From assembly GCA_016647705.1 (NCBI GenBank), contig CM028340.1, positions 12,043,001-12,107,000 on the forward strand: a DNA stretch of 64,000 nt, given 5' to 3'. Of this stretch, positions 1 through 12,429 are shown in pieces. A program made the translations under genes and the position numbers. The notes beneath the pieces were generated by a model. It did no database searches, was not told the DNA's origin, and worked only from the letters and a program-made list of their open reading frames with translations. The DNA comes from Eucommia ulmoides (Eukaryota; Streptophyta; Magnoliopsida; Garryales; Eucommiaceae). Position 1 is the first letter of the stretch, and every line of letters starts with the position of its first letter.

Positions 1-615
1 CCTTGAATCGTTTTACTTCATGATCTTCGCAAAAATGTCTTCCCTTCTTTAAAGTTTTGCGGAGGTAATAAGGCATTCGAGTGCATAGCGGAGTGTAAGG
101 CTGCCTTCCAAGAGCTTAAAACGTACCTCTCCTCAATGCCACTGCTGAGTAAGCCCAAGGACGGAGAAGAATTGTTCATGTATATTGTTGCCTCAAATAC
201 CGCAATTAGCACGACTGTGATTGGAGAAGAAGACAGGATTCAAATGCCCATATACTATGCAAGTCGAGTGTTGGTTGATACCGAGACGAAGTATCAACGA
301 TTTGAGAAGTTGGCTTATGTTCTCCTTATCGCATTAAGAAAATTGAGGTAATATTTACAGGCTTATGTGATTGTCATTTTTACTAATCAACCTTTGCGGC
401 AAGTTCTATACTTGCCTGATATTTCTGGTCGGCTCATGAAGTACAACCTTGAGCTTGGCCAATTCCACATTGATTATCGGCCTAGGACAACCATTAAAAG
501 ACAGGTCCTGACCGACTTTATTGCTGAGATAACCTTCCCAAAAGAGCCTATCCTAATTGACCATGACCTTGCCCGACAAGAGACCCATCTCGGCCTAGCA
601 GAGGCGCCATCCTGA
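1..615 (+). pseudogene. Ty3/gypsy (Tat-type) RT end and first RNase H, broken
   Basis: Remnant of the polyprotein part that copies element RNA into DNA and removes the RNA strand. The first 60 bases still read like the end of the RT domain (RKNVFPSLKF), followed by a typical gypsy RNase H: FQELKTYLSSMPLLSKP, then YYASRVL, FEKLAYVLLIALRKLR, and after one TAA stop at 349-351 in the same frame, FTNQPLRQVLY, SGRLMKYNLELGQF and a final LTDFIAE. The frame is otherwise open from 61 to 615, where it ends in TGA. The order and spacing match plant Ty3/gypsy elements. The 5' part (LTR, gag, protease, most of RT) lies outside the window. It continues directly into a second RNase H domain and integrase. 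It cannot be functional as it stands. Confidence 0.9.
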
Positions 616-654
616 AAGGGGCACTTTTCCATCTTGGGATAAGTAACGATCTCG

Positions 655-1077
655 ATCCAGACAAATGGTAGTTTTTTACGAATGGTTCCTCTAATGTGGG
701 GGGATGTGGGGCTAGAATGGTCTTGGTAGTCTCGGATTGAGAAGAAATTGAATACGCACTCCGATTGGGGTTCAGAACCACTAACAACGAAACAGAAAAT
801 GAAGCCCTTCTCGCCGGCCTCAGGTTAGAAAGAGAATTCAATGTTAAAAGTCTACAACTCTCATGTGATTCATAACTTGTTGTAAACCAAGTAAACGGTG
901 AATACATGGCTAAAGATTCAAGTATGACTGCTTATCTCGAGAGGGTAAAGGCACTTATGAAATTTTTTGTAAATATCTAAGTACGCCAAATCCCCCGAGA
1001 AGGGAATCGACATGCCGACACTTTAGCCAACCTGGCCTCTACCGTGGAATTCACCTTGAAGAGAAGCGTTCCCATTG
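655..1077 (+). pseudogene. Second (archaeal-type) RNase H domain of a Tat-lineage element, broken
   Basis: In frame 3 the translation shows FTNGSSNVGGCGA, then TTNNETENEALLAGL, LVVNQVNGEYMAKDSSM and IPREGNRHADTLANLAS. This is the layout of an extra RNase H domain between the ordinary RNase H and integrase. Such a dual arrangement is a known mark of the Tat lineage of plant Ty3/gypsy elements. The first acidic residue, normally D in a VDGSSN-type motif, reads N here, and there are several stops (one in place of Trp/Tyr near 667, others near 740, 870 and 978). It is dead. A frame change separates it from the preceding RNase H. Confidence 0.82.
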
Positions 1078-1079
1078 AG

Positions 1080-2356
1080 TACTTGGAGGAGTCAAGCACA
1101 ACAATTTCTAACCAAGTATCCACCATATACATTCTCTCTGACACACCGACTTGGATGGATCCGATAAGAGAATACCTTCAAAATGGAACACTCCCCTCTG
1201 ACCGAGCAGAGGCCAGGTGAATACGATATACGGCATCTAGGTATACCATTATTGATGGGGTGCTTTATCCATGATCCTTCTCGGGCCCATACTCCCGTTG
1301 CCTGAGACTGGAAGAATCTAACTACATGATGAGGAAAATCCAAGAAGGGATGTGTGGCAACCACTTGGGATGAAGGTCTATGGTTCACAAGCTTATTAAA
1401 TATGGATACTTCTGGCTAGACATGCACAAGGACTCCATGGAATTCGTCAATAAATGTGAAAAATGTCAAAGATTTGCCTTTCATCCCGAACTTCCTCCAA
1501 TTTTTCTCGTCCCTATGACGAGTCCTTGGTCTTTTGCCTACTGGGGCATCGACCTTCTTGGACCATTCTCCCAAGGGACCGGGCAAAGAAGATTTTTCAT
1601 TGTCATAATCGACTATTTCACAAAGTGGGTGGAAGTAAGCCACTTGCGCAGATCACTAAGGAATGAATCGGAGATTTCATGTGGGAAAGCATCGTGTGTT
1701 GTTTCGAAATACCCAAGGCCATCGTCTCCAGCAACGAAAGGCAATTCGACAATGACCTATTCACAGCATTCTACACCAGGCTGGGGATCCAAACCCACTT
1801 TGTATCTCCAGGGCACCCCTAAACCAACGGACAAGTGGAAGTCACCAACCACACAATTCTCCATGGACTCAAGACCAAATTAGATAAATCAAATATAAGA
1901 TGGGTTAAAGACGTGTGTCCCCTTCTTTAGGTATATCATACTATGGCAAGGACCCCTACAGGAGAAACCCCTTTCGCGGTGATTTTCGGATCAGAGACAG
2001 TGATCTCTATCGAGATCAGAATACCCTCTCATCGGATAGCACTGATCTTCTGCCCGGATGAAAATAACGCCTCCTTGGCCCTTAACCTTGATCTTCTTGA
2101 AGAAATGAGAGAACATGCTCATGTTTGGCAAGTTGTTCATCAACAAACGGTGGCTAGGTATTACAACAGAAAGGTCTATCCTAGGTCATTCGACGTTGGA
2201 GACCTCATCCTTCGAAAAGTAACCCTGGCCACCAAGGATTCAACCACAGGCAAGCTTACCCCATCATGGGAAGGACCATATTGTGTCACTCATATTGCCC
2301 ATCCTAGCATAGGAATTGGAAATAGAAAAATGTGTCCCCTTAAGGCACTCTTGTAA
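1080..2356 (+). pseudogene. Ty3/gypsy integrase with C-terminal GPY/F module, broken
   Basis: The integrase joins the cDNA to the host chromosome. The zinc-finger end is seen in frame 3 at about 1325-1480: MCGNHLG, HKLIKYGYFWLDMHKD and the CEKC pair. The usual leading His of an HEG motif reads Gln. The catalytic core follows with GIDLLGPF (first Asp) and FIVIIDYFTKWVE. Near 1640 the reading moves to frame 2, which carries IPKAIVS, the RQFDNDLFTAFY segment (second Asp), QTHFVSPGHP, then NGQVEVTN (catalytic Glu). It ends in the open stretch 1943-2356 with LTPSWEGPYCV, the GPY/F module. Frame 2 has stops near 1664, 1820 and 1928. The catalytic residues remain, but the frame is broken at least four times. 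Confidence 0.9.
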
Positions 2357-4040
2357 TGTAGAGCATTTGAAACGCTACAACCCCAGAGAGGAAGCTCTGG
2401 TGGAGTTGTAAAATTTTTATCTTTTTGAAGCTTGTAAAGAACATTCTTATGAATGGAAGAATGTTTTGTTTAATCAGTTCTCTATTCTCCAAATTTTATC
2501 GGTGGCGGTGAAGTGCAGCCCCTATCCTATCTCGGATTGGGATGAGTATCCCTCCCCCAGAATCCTAAATTGCATACATACCGGGATAAACAGCCCTTTG
2601 TCCCATCTCGGACGAATATTTTCCACCCCCAGCTCTTTGTAAAAAAGAAACGGTATCCTGATGCCCAACGTTAGAGGTAATCTCCATAAAGAAACCCATC
2701 CCGGTGCACTGCATCGAGGGCGTAACCAGACCCTCTCTAGGATCAGTAGTTTATACCCGGGGACTAACCAAGGTTGTATTTCAATGGCCGAACATCAATC
2801 GGGTCTGAGGACCTATAGGTAAGCATCTCACCCCTGACAGCCAAGCTAATCTCAAGCGACATAAATGGGCAGTACCCCTTGAAGGACAATTTAGGATAAC
2901 CTAAAAAGGCTCAGGGATGAGCCCTACTAAGAAGAACCCACCTGTGACCGGCCACAGGGGGTTGACCTAAGGTCACCCTCCTAGGGACTACGAGGGACAG
3001 ATTCCATACATGTACCACCCCTAGAATATAACCTACCACTCGAGCTTTACTTGGATACTAGGCTGGAGGGCAGAGAGGTTATGAATATGGTGAAACAACA
3101 CAGAATAATGTCTTTCCTGAGAAAGGAAGGCATGTTCTCTTCTCGACGTTTAAGTCTGAGAAGGGAAAGTTATGGATATGGTAAAATAACACGAAATAAT
3201 GTCTTTCCCAAGAAGAGGAGGCATGTTATCTTCTCGGTGTTTAAGTCTGAGAAGGAGAGTATGATTTCTTCTCGGTCACTTGTCTGAGAAGAAGCATAAA
3301 ATTGAATGAAAGAAACTTAAATTTTTTCAAGCAAAAATCAACGAAAATTACACAAGTGTTGAGGATTGTTCGCCCAGAGCAGAGTACCATCGAGATCGGG
3401 AAAAATTACAAAAAGGGCGTCCAGTTGGCTAAGACAGAAGGTGAATATCATAGCTAATAATGTTCAAGTCTTCACAAATAATGGAGAACAGGACATCAAA
3501 ACTAAAAACACCAATCTTTAAAAATGAGAGAACAGGGTCTCAGGTCCATCTCTGAGATGAGTTCAAGTAATTCACCAAACAAGAACCCAATTCTGTGTTT
3601 TGTCAACTTGCCAAGCTTAGGCCTCTCCCCATCTTGGTATTTTTGAGATGAGGAAGAGAGCAAAGCTCTACCGCCAGGAAGAGGAACCGTTTCTCCTCCA
3701 AAGGAGACAACTTTCCAAGGACAGACAAAAACTCAAAGGCACACAGATGCAGACTTGGAAACAATAAAAAAGATCATGTAGAAAACTACAAATTTTCAGA
3801 TTTTTTCGAGAAAGGATTGAAATGAAATCTTCATTCATTTGTTCAAGCATCCATTATGAATTTAGGGCCCTAGAGCCCATCTTAGAAAGGCCCTTTTTAA
3901 GGCAAATAGGTTAGGGCGCCAAAAAGGAACGTACAAGCCTAAGAAAAAAAAAAAAAAACACAACAACAAAGAAAAAAGGTTCAAGTTTTTGTGGTTAATC
4001 CATGAATGAGTTAGATTGGGGTTGAAATTCTTTACTGGAC
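2357..4040 (+). other. 3' spacer of the Tat-type element, no coding signal
   Basis: After integrase there is about 1.7 kb without a credible gene. It is richer in G+C than the later AT-rich regions. It holds a short tandem repeat (3079-3300) and an A-run at 3944-3958. Long untranslated stretches with variable tandem repeats between integrase and the 3' LTR are known in Tat/Ogre-type elements, and this fits that position. The ORF at 3051-3287 is made by the tandem repeat and shows no recognisable domain. Confidence 0.6.
3079..3300 (+). repeat. 91-bp tandem repeat, two units plus a partial third
   Basis: Unit 1 starts at 3079 (TTATGAATATGGTGAAACAA) and unit 2 at 3170 (TTATGGATATGGTAAAATAA), a period of 91 bp. 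Both contain AATAATGTCTTTCC, GGCATGTT, TCTTCTCG and TTTAAGTCTGAGAAGG in the same order. A shortened third unit (GATTTCTTCTCGG..TGTCTGAGAAG) runs to about 3300. It lies in the 3' spacer of the Tat-type element. Confidence 0.85.
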
Positions 4041-7000
4041 AGAAGAGGATTGTCCAGCCTCATCTCCACCAAAGGAGAACGGTCCAACTTCGCCTTCGCC
4101 GGTAGAGGGTTCGTTCTGCTCAGCCTCGATGCTTCCTTGAACGGTATCTATTTCACTCTAGCTGGCGTAGACCTTTCCCATCTCAGCATTAACATTTCTT
4201 TGTCCAACTCCAGCGTCCCCCATCCCGGCATTGACCTCCACCATCACGGCATCAATATTTCTTTGCACAACTTTGGCATCTCCCACCTCAGGACCAACAT
4301 CTCTTTCAACATTTGAATAATTCATGGCAATCTTGTCAACTGGAAACTTCAGGTATTGGCGGCATAGATTACGAATTGTGTACTTATGGCTATCCTCCAC
4401 TATTTCAGCAACCAACAGCATTTTCGTCTCGATGAAGGCTGGGGACTCCATCTATTCACTTATGGTCTTTTCCTTGGCCTTGGCTAGTGAAACAACTCAT
4501 TCTTTCTCCATATCCTTTATTCTCTCCCAAACAGCAGCGATGTCAGCCTCAAGCATGCTAAAATAGGATTCGATGACCTCTTTCTCCTTAATCAGCCTTG
4601 TCCTCTCTCCAACCAGCCTTGTCACGTCTTCTCTGGCACTACTCTTACTCATTATTAGCTACTTGGTCATCTCGTTCCATCTCCTCGCCTGGGCCAGTTG
4701 TTGCCGGCGCTCATTGTTAAGTTTTTGTTCTCTCTCTAAGGCAGAGTAGAAGTGTGCAGACAAAGGAGACCCTAGACAACACTAGTAAAAAAAAAAATAT
4801 GTTATGTAATTACCCAAGAATAAAGTGCAATAAAGAGTTAAGGTAAATCTCGGTATTAGCCTTACCAACAACGTATCCATTTGCAACGTGGCAACAGTCT
4901 TCGCATCCGACTCAACATTGACTTGCTCTTGGTCTTTGGGGGGGATGATTTGGATGACGTAGGCATATAACATCTCTGGGTAGTGTAGGGCCCCTTGGCT
5001 GAGAAGAAGACTTGTATCCGGGGTCGCGAAGGATGTGGGGATGGAGGTTTTGCTTGGTTAGGGGGCTCCAAGAGGCTCTTCAGCACTGGCCTTTTTCAAT
5101 CCCTTAGATTTTATCCTTTCCGGCTTTCTCTTTCCCCGCTCTTAGCTTACTTCGATGCTGCCCTTCTTGGAAGAAGGCGCGGGGTCTTGCCCAGATCGTG
5201 ACGGCGTCTCATTTCCAGCTGCAACCTTGGCTTCTCTCTATTGTTGCTTTCTCTTCATTATCCTCCTTGTTACATTCTCTACCCCAATAGGGGTCTCACC
5301 TACGGAACTCATTACGATAGTCTTCTCTCCCTCCTCGGCAGTTCCCCTTGGAGAACCTTCGCTTGAGGCTGGGAGGCTTGCTTCTTCTTAGCAGCGGCTT
5401 TGGTTGCCCTATTTTTCAGCAATCTCGTCAATGCCATCTTATCCATTGCTGCCAAGAAAGCAATAAGAGTTGGATGAGTAAAAATCAAGAAAACATTATG
5501 AAATTCAAGTAATCAACAACTGCCGAGAAGGGTAAACTTTACCATTCTTGGTTTTCTGATCAATCTCCAGTATCGGCAACCCAGGGGCACGATAAAAGTG
5601 GCGGCAATACAATGTTAATTCCAACAGTTGGTCGACTTGGTTGAACTCAGTGTCCCACATGGTCCTTCTTTGTTGTTGAATTGATGTAGTAGGTCGAACT
5701 CTTTTTCTGCTGACTTTTTCCGGGACTGTTCAAAGAAACGAAAGGGAAGGAAAGGAAAAATAGTTAACATACTGAAAAAGACTACAAGATCGACGAACCA
5801 CTCACAAATAAAATCATTCTCACCTACAACACTCCATTCCCTGGGAATAGGGTTGACTAATTCCTTATTGGGACCAAACTCCCAACCAGCTCTTCCTAGG
5901 AAAAAGTATTGGGGCTTCCAGTTCTTTATTCACGACTCAAGGCTTGAGAGAAACTGTCTCCTCGACTCGACATAGTACTACCCAATCCCGAAGGGCATGG
6001 ATTTGGGAAATAAAAGAGATTTAAACAAGTCTAGGGATGGCTCTAGTCCCTTGGCCTTGCAAATAATGAATGAAGCCATGAAGGCCTGAATGCAGTTGGG
6101 AGCAAGTTGTGATGGACACAACTTGTACTCCGCGCACAGGGTCTGCATCCAAGGGTAGATCGAAAACCATAAATCGTCACGCAAGTGCTTCATATAAATT
6201 GTGATAAAACCCTCAGAGGGGGCGCAAGCCCTATCCTCAGGAAGAGGAAGACGGGTCACTACCCCATTTGAGAATGTTTAATTGCTTCGAGCCTCACTGA
6301 TTTTCTCCTCCGTCATCTTTGATGCGATCCCCCAAATGGGACTCTCTCCCAGAACAATACCCTCCCTGTCTCGACCTCATCTCCTTGGCCTAAGTTCACC
6401 TCTATGGTGGGGCTGCTAGCAGGCCTAGCACCATCGTCGTCGTCACAACGACTGGCGGGCTCAGCGCCGCTCTAATCATTACCTTTCTTGGGCCGCCCAT
6501 TTGTATCCTCAGGCCTTCATTTCTATTCTTGGGCAAACTGTTCCCATCCCAGAACCACCCATTCTCCTTCTCGAAAAGGAGGACTAACCCCCATGCAACG
6601 CCCCTCAAAGATAAAAAAAAAAAAAAAAAGTCACTAATACCTCAAAAGACCCAATAGAAAAAGCAAAGCTTCAGAAGAGGCTCACAATAAAGTCTCCAGT
6701 CTTTCAAATTTCTTCTCAATACTACGGACTGAGGGCTATTGATGAGCGTAAAAATGGTCACCCCAACGCAACCAATTGAAGACTATCATATACCTACAAC
6801 TCCCCATAAAGATCAAGTCATACCAATAATTAAGTGTGAAGATTGCACCAAGTAGAAGAACATCTTCATCCATGCTAACCATTCCAAAGGTCTCAAAACT
6901 CTCTAGGAAAAGCAGACAACCAGCCGTCGGGGTAAGGAATCCTTCCCTATCTCGACAGCCTCCATAATGGCATTGCCCATCTCGAAAATAAACTTCGCAA

Positions 7001-7053
7001 AGCTCTTTAAACAAAAGCCCCTCTTCACGTCTCCGGCTATCTGAGAAGGGCAA
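4040..7053 (-). pseudogene. Antisense additional ORF (aORF) relic of the Tat-type element
   Basis: The strand opposite to pol carries a long decayed protein-coding relic. From 7053 downward come MPFSDSRRREEGLLFKEL, then at 6259-5978 a segment with GFITIYMKHLRDDLWFSIYP and APNCIQAFMASFIICKAKGL, then a basic Lys/Ala-rich part near 5460-5360. The C-terminal part (about 4740-4050) is rich in heptad-like Leu/Ile/Val with many Glu, Arg and Lys, as in a coiled coil (REDVTRLVGERTRLIKEKEV, then LEADIAAVWERIKDMEKE). From 4690 to 4158 one frame continues through only three stops, TAG, TGA and TAG, each explainable by a single C-to-T change. Antisense extra ORFs between pol and the 3' LTR are known in Tat-lineage elements; their function is not established. 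I infer this is such an ORF. Its exact start and exon structure are not resolved. Confidence 0.6.
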
Positions 7054-7059
7054 AAATTG

Positions 7060-7719
7060 AATTCCCCATCTCGGATACAGTAGGAATATGTCTTCCTCGG
7101 TTTATGGGCTGACTCACTGCCCCAACCACAAATATCCCAAAATACCTACAAATATCTTCTAAGATGGCCAAAGTAAGAGGCTCCTTAGCACCCTCTCATT
7201 GGCTACATGTCAAGATGGAACATTGATGTGATATTGAGGAGACACTAATTCATGCTTAAATTTTTAAGCCAATCTACTTCATGCCTATATATATAGGAGG
7301 ACATACTATTTCCCAAAGGTAGATGAATTTTTCTCCCACTTCTCGGTAGTTTTTTTTTTATAAATTTTCCCCCCATACGCTGATTCTCACGCCGGAGGAG
7401 ATGCGTCGGGACCATCTCAACAAGTCATTTGTCCAGGTTTCCAGGTGTTCCCCATCTCGAATTTGCTTTATTTCAAGCTTCGATTCACTTTTCCCCAAGT
7501 CACAAGGTGTTCGAATCATCATCTTCTCGGATCAAAAGGCTTTTGGGCCAATTCCAATTCAGCCCATCCCTTCTCAGCTAGGGACCTCTCCACAGATAAG
7601 AAGCTCCACGAATTGCAGATCTCTATTCCAGACCTTTCCGTCTCCACCAGCACTGACCAGACCATACCATTGAGGTCATCCAAAATCTGACATCAACATA
7701 GCCGATACTCAATTAACAC
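7060..7719 (+). mobile_element. Candidate 3' LTR of the Tat-type element
   Basis: This stretch lies after the antisense ORF and contains a core promoter-like palindrome CCTATATATATAGG (7284-7297), about 45 bp upstream of the pyrimidine run TTTTTCTCCCACTTCTCGG. It ends near CAATTAACA (about 7719), a plausible LTR end. I cannot fix the 5' boundary: no clear polypurine tract next to a TG was found, and the partner LTR is outside the window. The two ORFs at 7401-7690 overlap each other and show no domain; I treat them as chance. Confidence 0.4.
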
Positions 7720-7726
7720 TAACTTT

Positions 7727-8840
7727 TGCTGGAAATAATGGTAAGAATACTCAATTTTTTTAATTAATATAATTAAATATTTATTAATATTATATTCAAA
7801 AAAGATTTCTTAATATATCACAAATACATATACAATGAAATGATACTCATAAATAATAATAATAATAAAAAAATTCTCTTAGTGAAATTTGTTGTTGGAT
7901 GTAACTTACACCAAATATTACAAAATGTAAAATAGTTCACAACAAATATTTTAGAAACTCATTACATGTGACATTAAATATTCGAGATTGTAAAATACAT
8001 GAAACCAATAAATAAATAAAGTTATACTTATAGTCCATTACCGATGACCATTCTAGAAATTTATATCAATAGAGGCTATCGTTTAACGATATTTACTTAA
8101 AGCAAATTTTGCCTTCGCTAAGGTGTTTATGGTTACTTAGGTGTTTGCTTCTTAAGATACAACGATAACAATCCTTCAATACTAGTACTCAAAGTCAAAG
8201 GATACGACGAATAAAACAAGTGTTGAGTTCTCTCTCAAGAATAAACTAACATAGATTCAAGTGTATGTGTAGTGCAAGATGTCCTAAGTTTTCATGCCTA
8301 AATGATAATAAAAACTTCTTTATTTATAGAGTAACAAATGAATAACTCTAACACACCAAAAGTCTCATTTTAAAGCCGCTAAGAACATTTTAAAGCCACT
8401 AAGAATTATCATAAGTAACTCATTATCAAAAGTAAGTTACAAATATGAAAAGACAAGTCCTATTTGATTAAGAAAATTATTAGAATTAATTTTTAAAAAC
8501 TTCTAGAAAGAATTCTCTCTACTTGGATCACCCAAGTCCAAATCCAAACCACGAACCATGACCCAACCCGGATCCACAATCCAAAAAAGATTATAAAAGT
8601 GGTTTCAGTGTTTTTCATTAACCAATGTGGAATTACTAATTTTACATATTTCAATCAACTTCATGGGACTATATTGAAAGACAATTTCTCATTCACATCT
8701 TAATATTTTTTAACAAATCAAAAGTTCACTTTCGTCTTCTCACTAAGACTAACGTATTGATATATAAACATATATCAATCAATAATTAAATCATATAAAT
8801 AATTAGATTTAAAATAGTCTAAAATCATTTTTGTCTAACA
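7727..8840 (-). repeat. 3' LTR of the minus-strand copia element
   Basis: 1114 bp, beginning TGTTAGACAAAAATGAT and ending CCATTATTTCCAGCA on the minus strand. It is flanked outside by target duplication ACTTT (7722-7726) and inside by the polypurine tract. Confidence 0.92.
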
Positions 8841-8850
8841 ATCCCCCACA
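8841..8850 (-). promoter_or_regulatory. Polypurine tract of the minus-strand copia element
   Basis: On the minus strand TGTGGGGGAT abuts the LTR start TGTTAGAC. This is the usual place for priming plus-strand DNA synthesis, and it fixes the orientation of the element. Confidence 0.85.
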
Positions 8851-9369
8851 TAAATGAAATTGATTAGATAAACATGCATATGTAACATAGACACAAAATT
8901 GAGAGCTCAATAAGAGAACAACTGCATCGGGCTAGGTAGCTTTTGGCCTTGAACCTTCTTTAGTGAGAATCTATCGAATTTACTTAGTTGACCAGTGAAC
9001 ATGATGTTTTGAACTATTTGGCCTATGGTTGAATTCATTTTTGCCTTGAACACTCGGGTTGTCTCGTGAATGCTCTACAGAATTGAGCCTCTTCATTTTG
9101 ATGGAACCAGCCCAATTCACACTCATATAGATGAACTCCTTAAAAAATATATTCTCTAATACTTTTCTTGATAAAATTAAGTTCTATGAATCATCACACA
9201 TATTTAAATTATCATTGTTTCATCTTAGGATTGGATCATAGATATTAACTCTATGCAGTGATACATGCAGTTGCCTTCATAATTCGGTTGTCCATTTGAA
9301 CCTACATCTTGGGATCTTCAGTCAAGTAAGTTGGGTTTCCATTATGATTACTATTTTGTTATAGGCTTA

Positions 9370-9560
9370 GTCTCATTCACCTCGATGATTAGTTAACTCT
9401 CTCTCAAGTTTGACCTTTGGTCAGCGGATCCGCAACATTATCTTTTGACTTTATAAAGTCAATTTTGACAACTTCATTTTGAGAGTAACTGTCTAATGGT
9501 ATTGTGTCTCCAACATATATATATTTCTACTTACCACTATGCACAACTTTGTGCCCTATT
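9370..9560 (-). pseudogene. C-terminal end of copia RNase H
   Basis: The minus strand encodes VKIDFIKSKDNVADPLTKG (about 9480-9418), the conserved end of plant Ty1/copia RNase H, followed by a relic of the SRGM-type tail. Upstream sequence resembling the RHIRRRHNTIRQL-type segment is present but broken by stops and frame changes. The rest of gag-pol is missing. It cannot make an enzyme. Confidence 0.85.
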
Positions 9561-11340
9561 AATAATTCATTATCTATCTCGACATAAATAAATAAATTGT
9601 TGGCACACAATTATTTTTTATTTAAATATAAGTAAAGAAATTTTAAAACTACTTAATTTGTCACAAGCTTTAATGTGGACCTCCAAATTTGTGTTTGCTT
9701 GAAAAATCTCAATAACACCATATATTTTCCACATTGTAATAACATATCAATTGTAGGAAAATAATGATATAACTTGGCTTAATATTTTTATAAAATACTA
9801 GTCAAATTCCTTGAACTTGAATTTATTTGACAACACAATGTCAAATCATATATGAATTTATTTAAGAACATCATGCCAAATTACACATGTCATTATATTA
9901 TACTTGTTATGATTCACATAAAAATTAAACAAGTCAACAAATTCTTGACTTAATTTACTGCTAAAACACTCAGTCTTGGATATTAATAGATGTAGTATTA
10001 TTTGTTCATTTAAAAGAACTTAACTCTATTAGTTTTACATAAAACATATATGTACAATAATGATGTATTCCATGATTAAATAATTGTGGTCATATACATA
10101 TTCTCATTCTTTAGAAAATCCCTAATTTATTAAGACACCCCAACATTTTTAAGTATTTGTTGATTGACCTCATACATTTTTAAAATTTATATAAGATGTT
10201 TTGTTTAACCTCTTACGGAATACATACATTCCCATAAATTCTTGACTTATCGAATAAGCATTAAAATACTTTTCCTTCTTCTAATTTACACAAATCAATT
10301 TAGAAGTTCCATACTTTTTTCGATTAAAAGAAAATAAATTTGCATCAATTTGATGTCACAATACTCAAGTCTTACATTTATGACTTGAAATTATATTTGT
10401 GTACCTTTTTTTTCAATTAATATTTTTTTTTTCCTTTCTATTAGCCAAAGTTAAGTAAAAATTTAGCAAATGCCAAATATTCAAAAGCTCAATAATAAAA
10501 AATTAAACACTCATTTTATTATTTTTGATATTATTATGAAATCACATAACATTTTTATTCAAATTTTCCTTTTGTCTAAGACTAGGGCTTGAATCACATA
10601 AATTTCTGTTTTCATTATTTTTCAACATTTCACTTTATTTGTTTTGGACTCTTTTCAATAATATAGTGTTTATCCTCATTTTTGTTTTATATTTGTTTTA
10701 CAACAAAAAACACAATTCTATTTTGATGCTAAAACTATACATTACACAAAAATGTAATCAAAATATATAACTTGCACAAAAAAATTCCGTATTTTCAAGC
10801 ATCTACTGTCGTGACAATCTACGTTGTACATCTTCACATAAAATTTCAGCAAGAACTAATATTGTTATAAAAATATTTTTTTTTCCTTATCATTTCTCAA
10901 AATTAGCTCGACTGAACCTTTTTTCATTTCATCTCATGAAAAGTTCAATGAATACTTGGTACTCCAATCACTAACCATTGGTGTCTAAGTTTGATTCACA
11001 ATAATTGTCTCAATTTATAAATAAATCAAAGGACTTTAATATTTTGGAAATCATCGAAATATAATCACGGAATAAAAGTGTCAAACATATAAAATTATGT
11101 TCTTCAAATTCATATATTTAACAAAGAATAATAATAATTTAATGCATCACATAAGTATAAGTAGTTAATTGTAAATGCATCACATAAGTATAAATTGTTC
11201 ATAGTAAAATTTCAACAGCAAATATTTACCATGCACGCAACATATCAAAAAGACATGTATCAAGAAATCAATTTCTATCACCACATATGCTATCTACAAA
11301 TGTATCAATTAGTAATAACGTCAAAAATTTGCTTTAAGAC
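9561..11340. other. AT-rich internal DNA of the copia element, no recognisable coding
   Basis: About 1.8 kb of very AT-rich sequence between the RNase H relic and the 5' LTR. I see no gag, protease, integrase or RT motif on either strand and no clear tRNA primer-binding site next to 11341. The 61-codon ORF at 11195-11380 crosses into the LTR and has no domain. Confidence 0.7.
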
Positions 11341-12424
11341 TGTTGGAAATAATGGTAAAAATACTATTTTTTTTAATTAATATAATTAAATATTAATTGA
11401 TATCATATTCAATAAAGATTTCTTAATAAATCACAAATACATATACAATGAAATGATACTCATCAACAATAATTAAAAAACTCTCCTAGTGAAATTTGTT
11501 GTTGAATGTAACTTATCAAATATTACAAAATGTAAAATAGTTCACAATAAATATTTTAGAAACTCAATACATGCGAAATTAAATAATTGAGATTGTAAAA
11601 TACATGAAAGTAGTAAATAAATATAGTTATACTTTCCGTCCTTTATTGATGACAGTTCTAAAGATTTATATCAATCGAGGTTATTGTTTAACAATATTTC
11701 CTTAAAATACATTTCGTCTCCACTAAGGTGCTTACGATAACTTTGGGTTGCTTCTCAGGATACAACGATCAAAATCCTTCAATACTAGCACTTGAAATCA
11801 AAGCATACGACGAACAAAACAACTATTGAACTCTCTCTCAAGAATAACCTAACATAGACTCAAGTGCATGTGTAGTGCAAGATGTCCTAAGTTTCCATAC
11901 TTAAATGATAATGTATACTTCTCTATTTATAGAGTAACAAATGACTAACTCCAAAAAATCAAAAGTCTTATTTTAAAGCCACTAAGAATTATCACATGTA
12001 ACTTCTTATTAAAAGTGAGTTACAAATATGAAAAGATAAGTCTTGTTTGGTTAAAAAAATTGTTAGAATTAATTTAAATAAAATTCTAAAAGAATTCTCT
12101 TTATGCAGATTAACCCAAGTCCAAAACCAAACTCACGACCCATGATCCGATCTGGATCCACAATTCAAAATGGATTATAAAAGTGGTTTAAGTGTTTTTC
12201 ATCAATCAATGTAGAATTACTCATTTTACATATTTTAATCAACCTCAAGGAATTATATTGAAACATAATTTCTCATTCACATCTTAATTATTTTTGACAA
12301 ATCAAAAGTTTACTTTCATCTTCCCACTAAAACTAACATATTGATATATAAACATATATCAACCAATAATTAAATCACATAAATAATTAGACTTAAAATA
12401 GTCTAACATCATTTTTGTCTAACA
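11341..12424 (-). repeat. 5' LTR of the minus-strand copia element
   Basis: 1084 bp, the partner of 7727-8840, ending at CTAACA on the plus strand and followed by target duplication ACTTT (12425-12429). Confidence 0.92.
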
Positions 12425-12429
12425 ACTTT

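Larger units (their letters stand above)
7727..12424 (-). mobile_element. Minus-strand Ty1/copia element with two LTRs and TSD ACTTT
   Basis: Two direct repeats of about 1.1 kb lie at 7727-8840 and 11341-12424. On the plus strand each begins TGYTGGAAATAATGG and ends TTTTTGTCTAACA. The flanks are identical, ACTTT at 7722-7726 and at 12425-12429, so the borders are exact. Orientation is minus: next to the 7727-8840 LTR the minus strand reads TGTGGGGGAT directly before TGTTAGAC, which is a polypurine tract at the start of a 3' LTR, and the end of a copia RNase H lies just upstream of it. The two LTRs differ at very roughly one base in ten by eye, so the insertion is old. The internal region is only 2.5 kb and has lost gag and most of pol. 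Confidence 0.93.
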
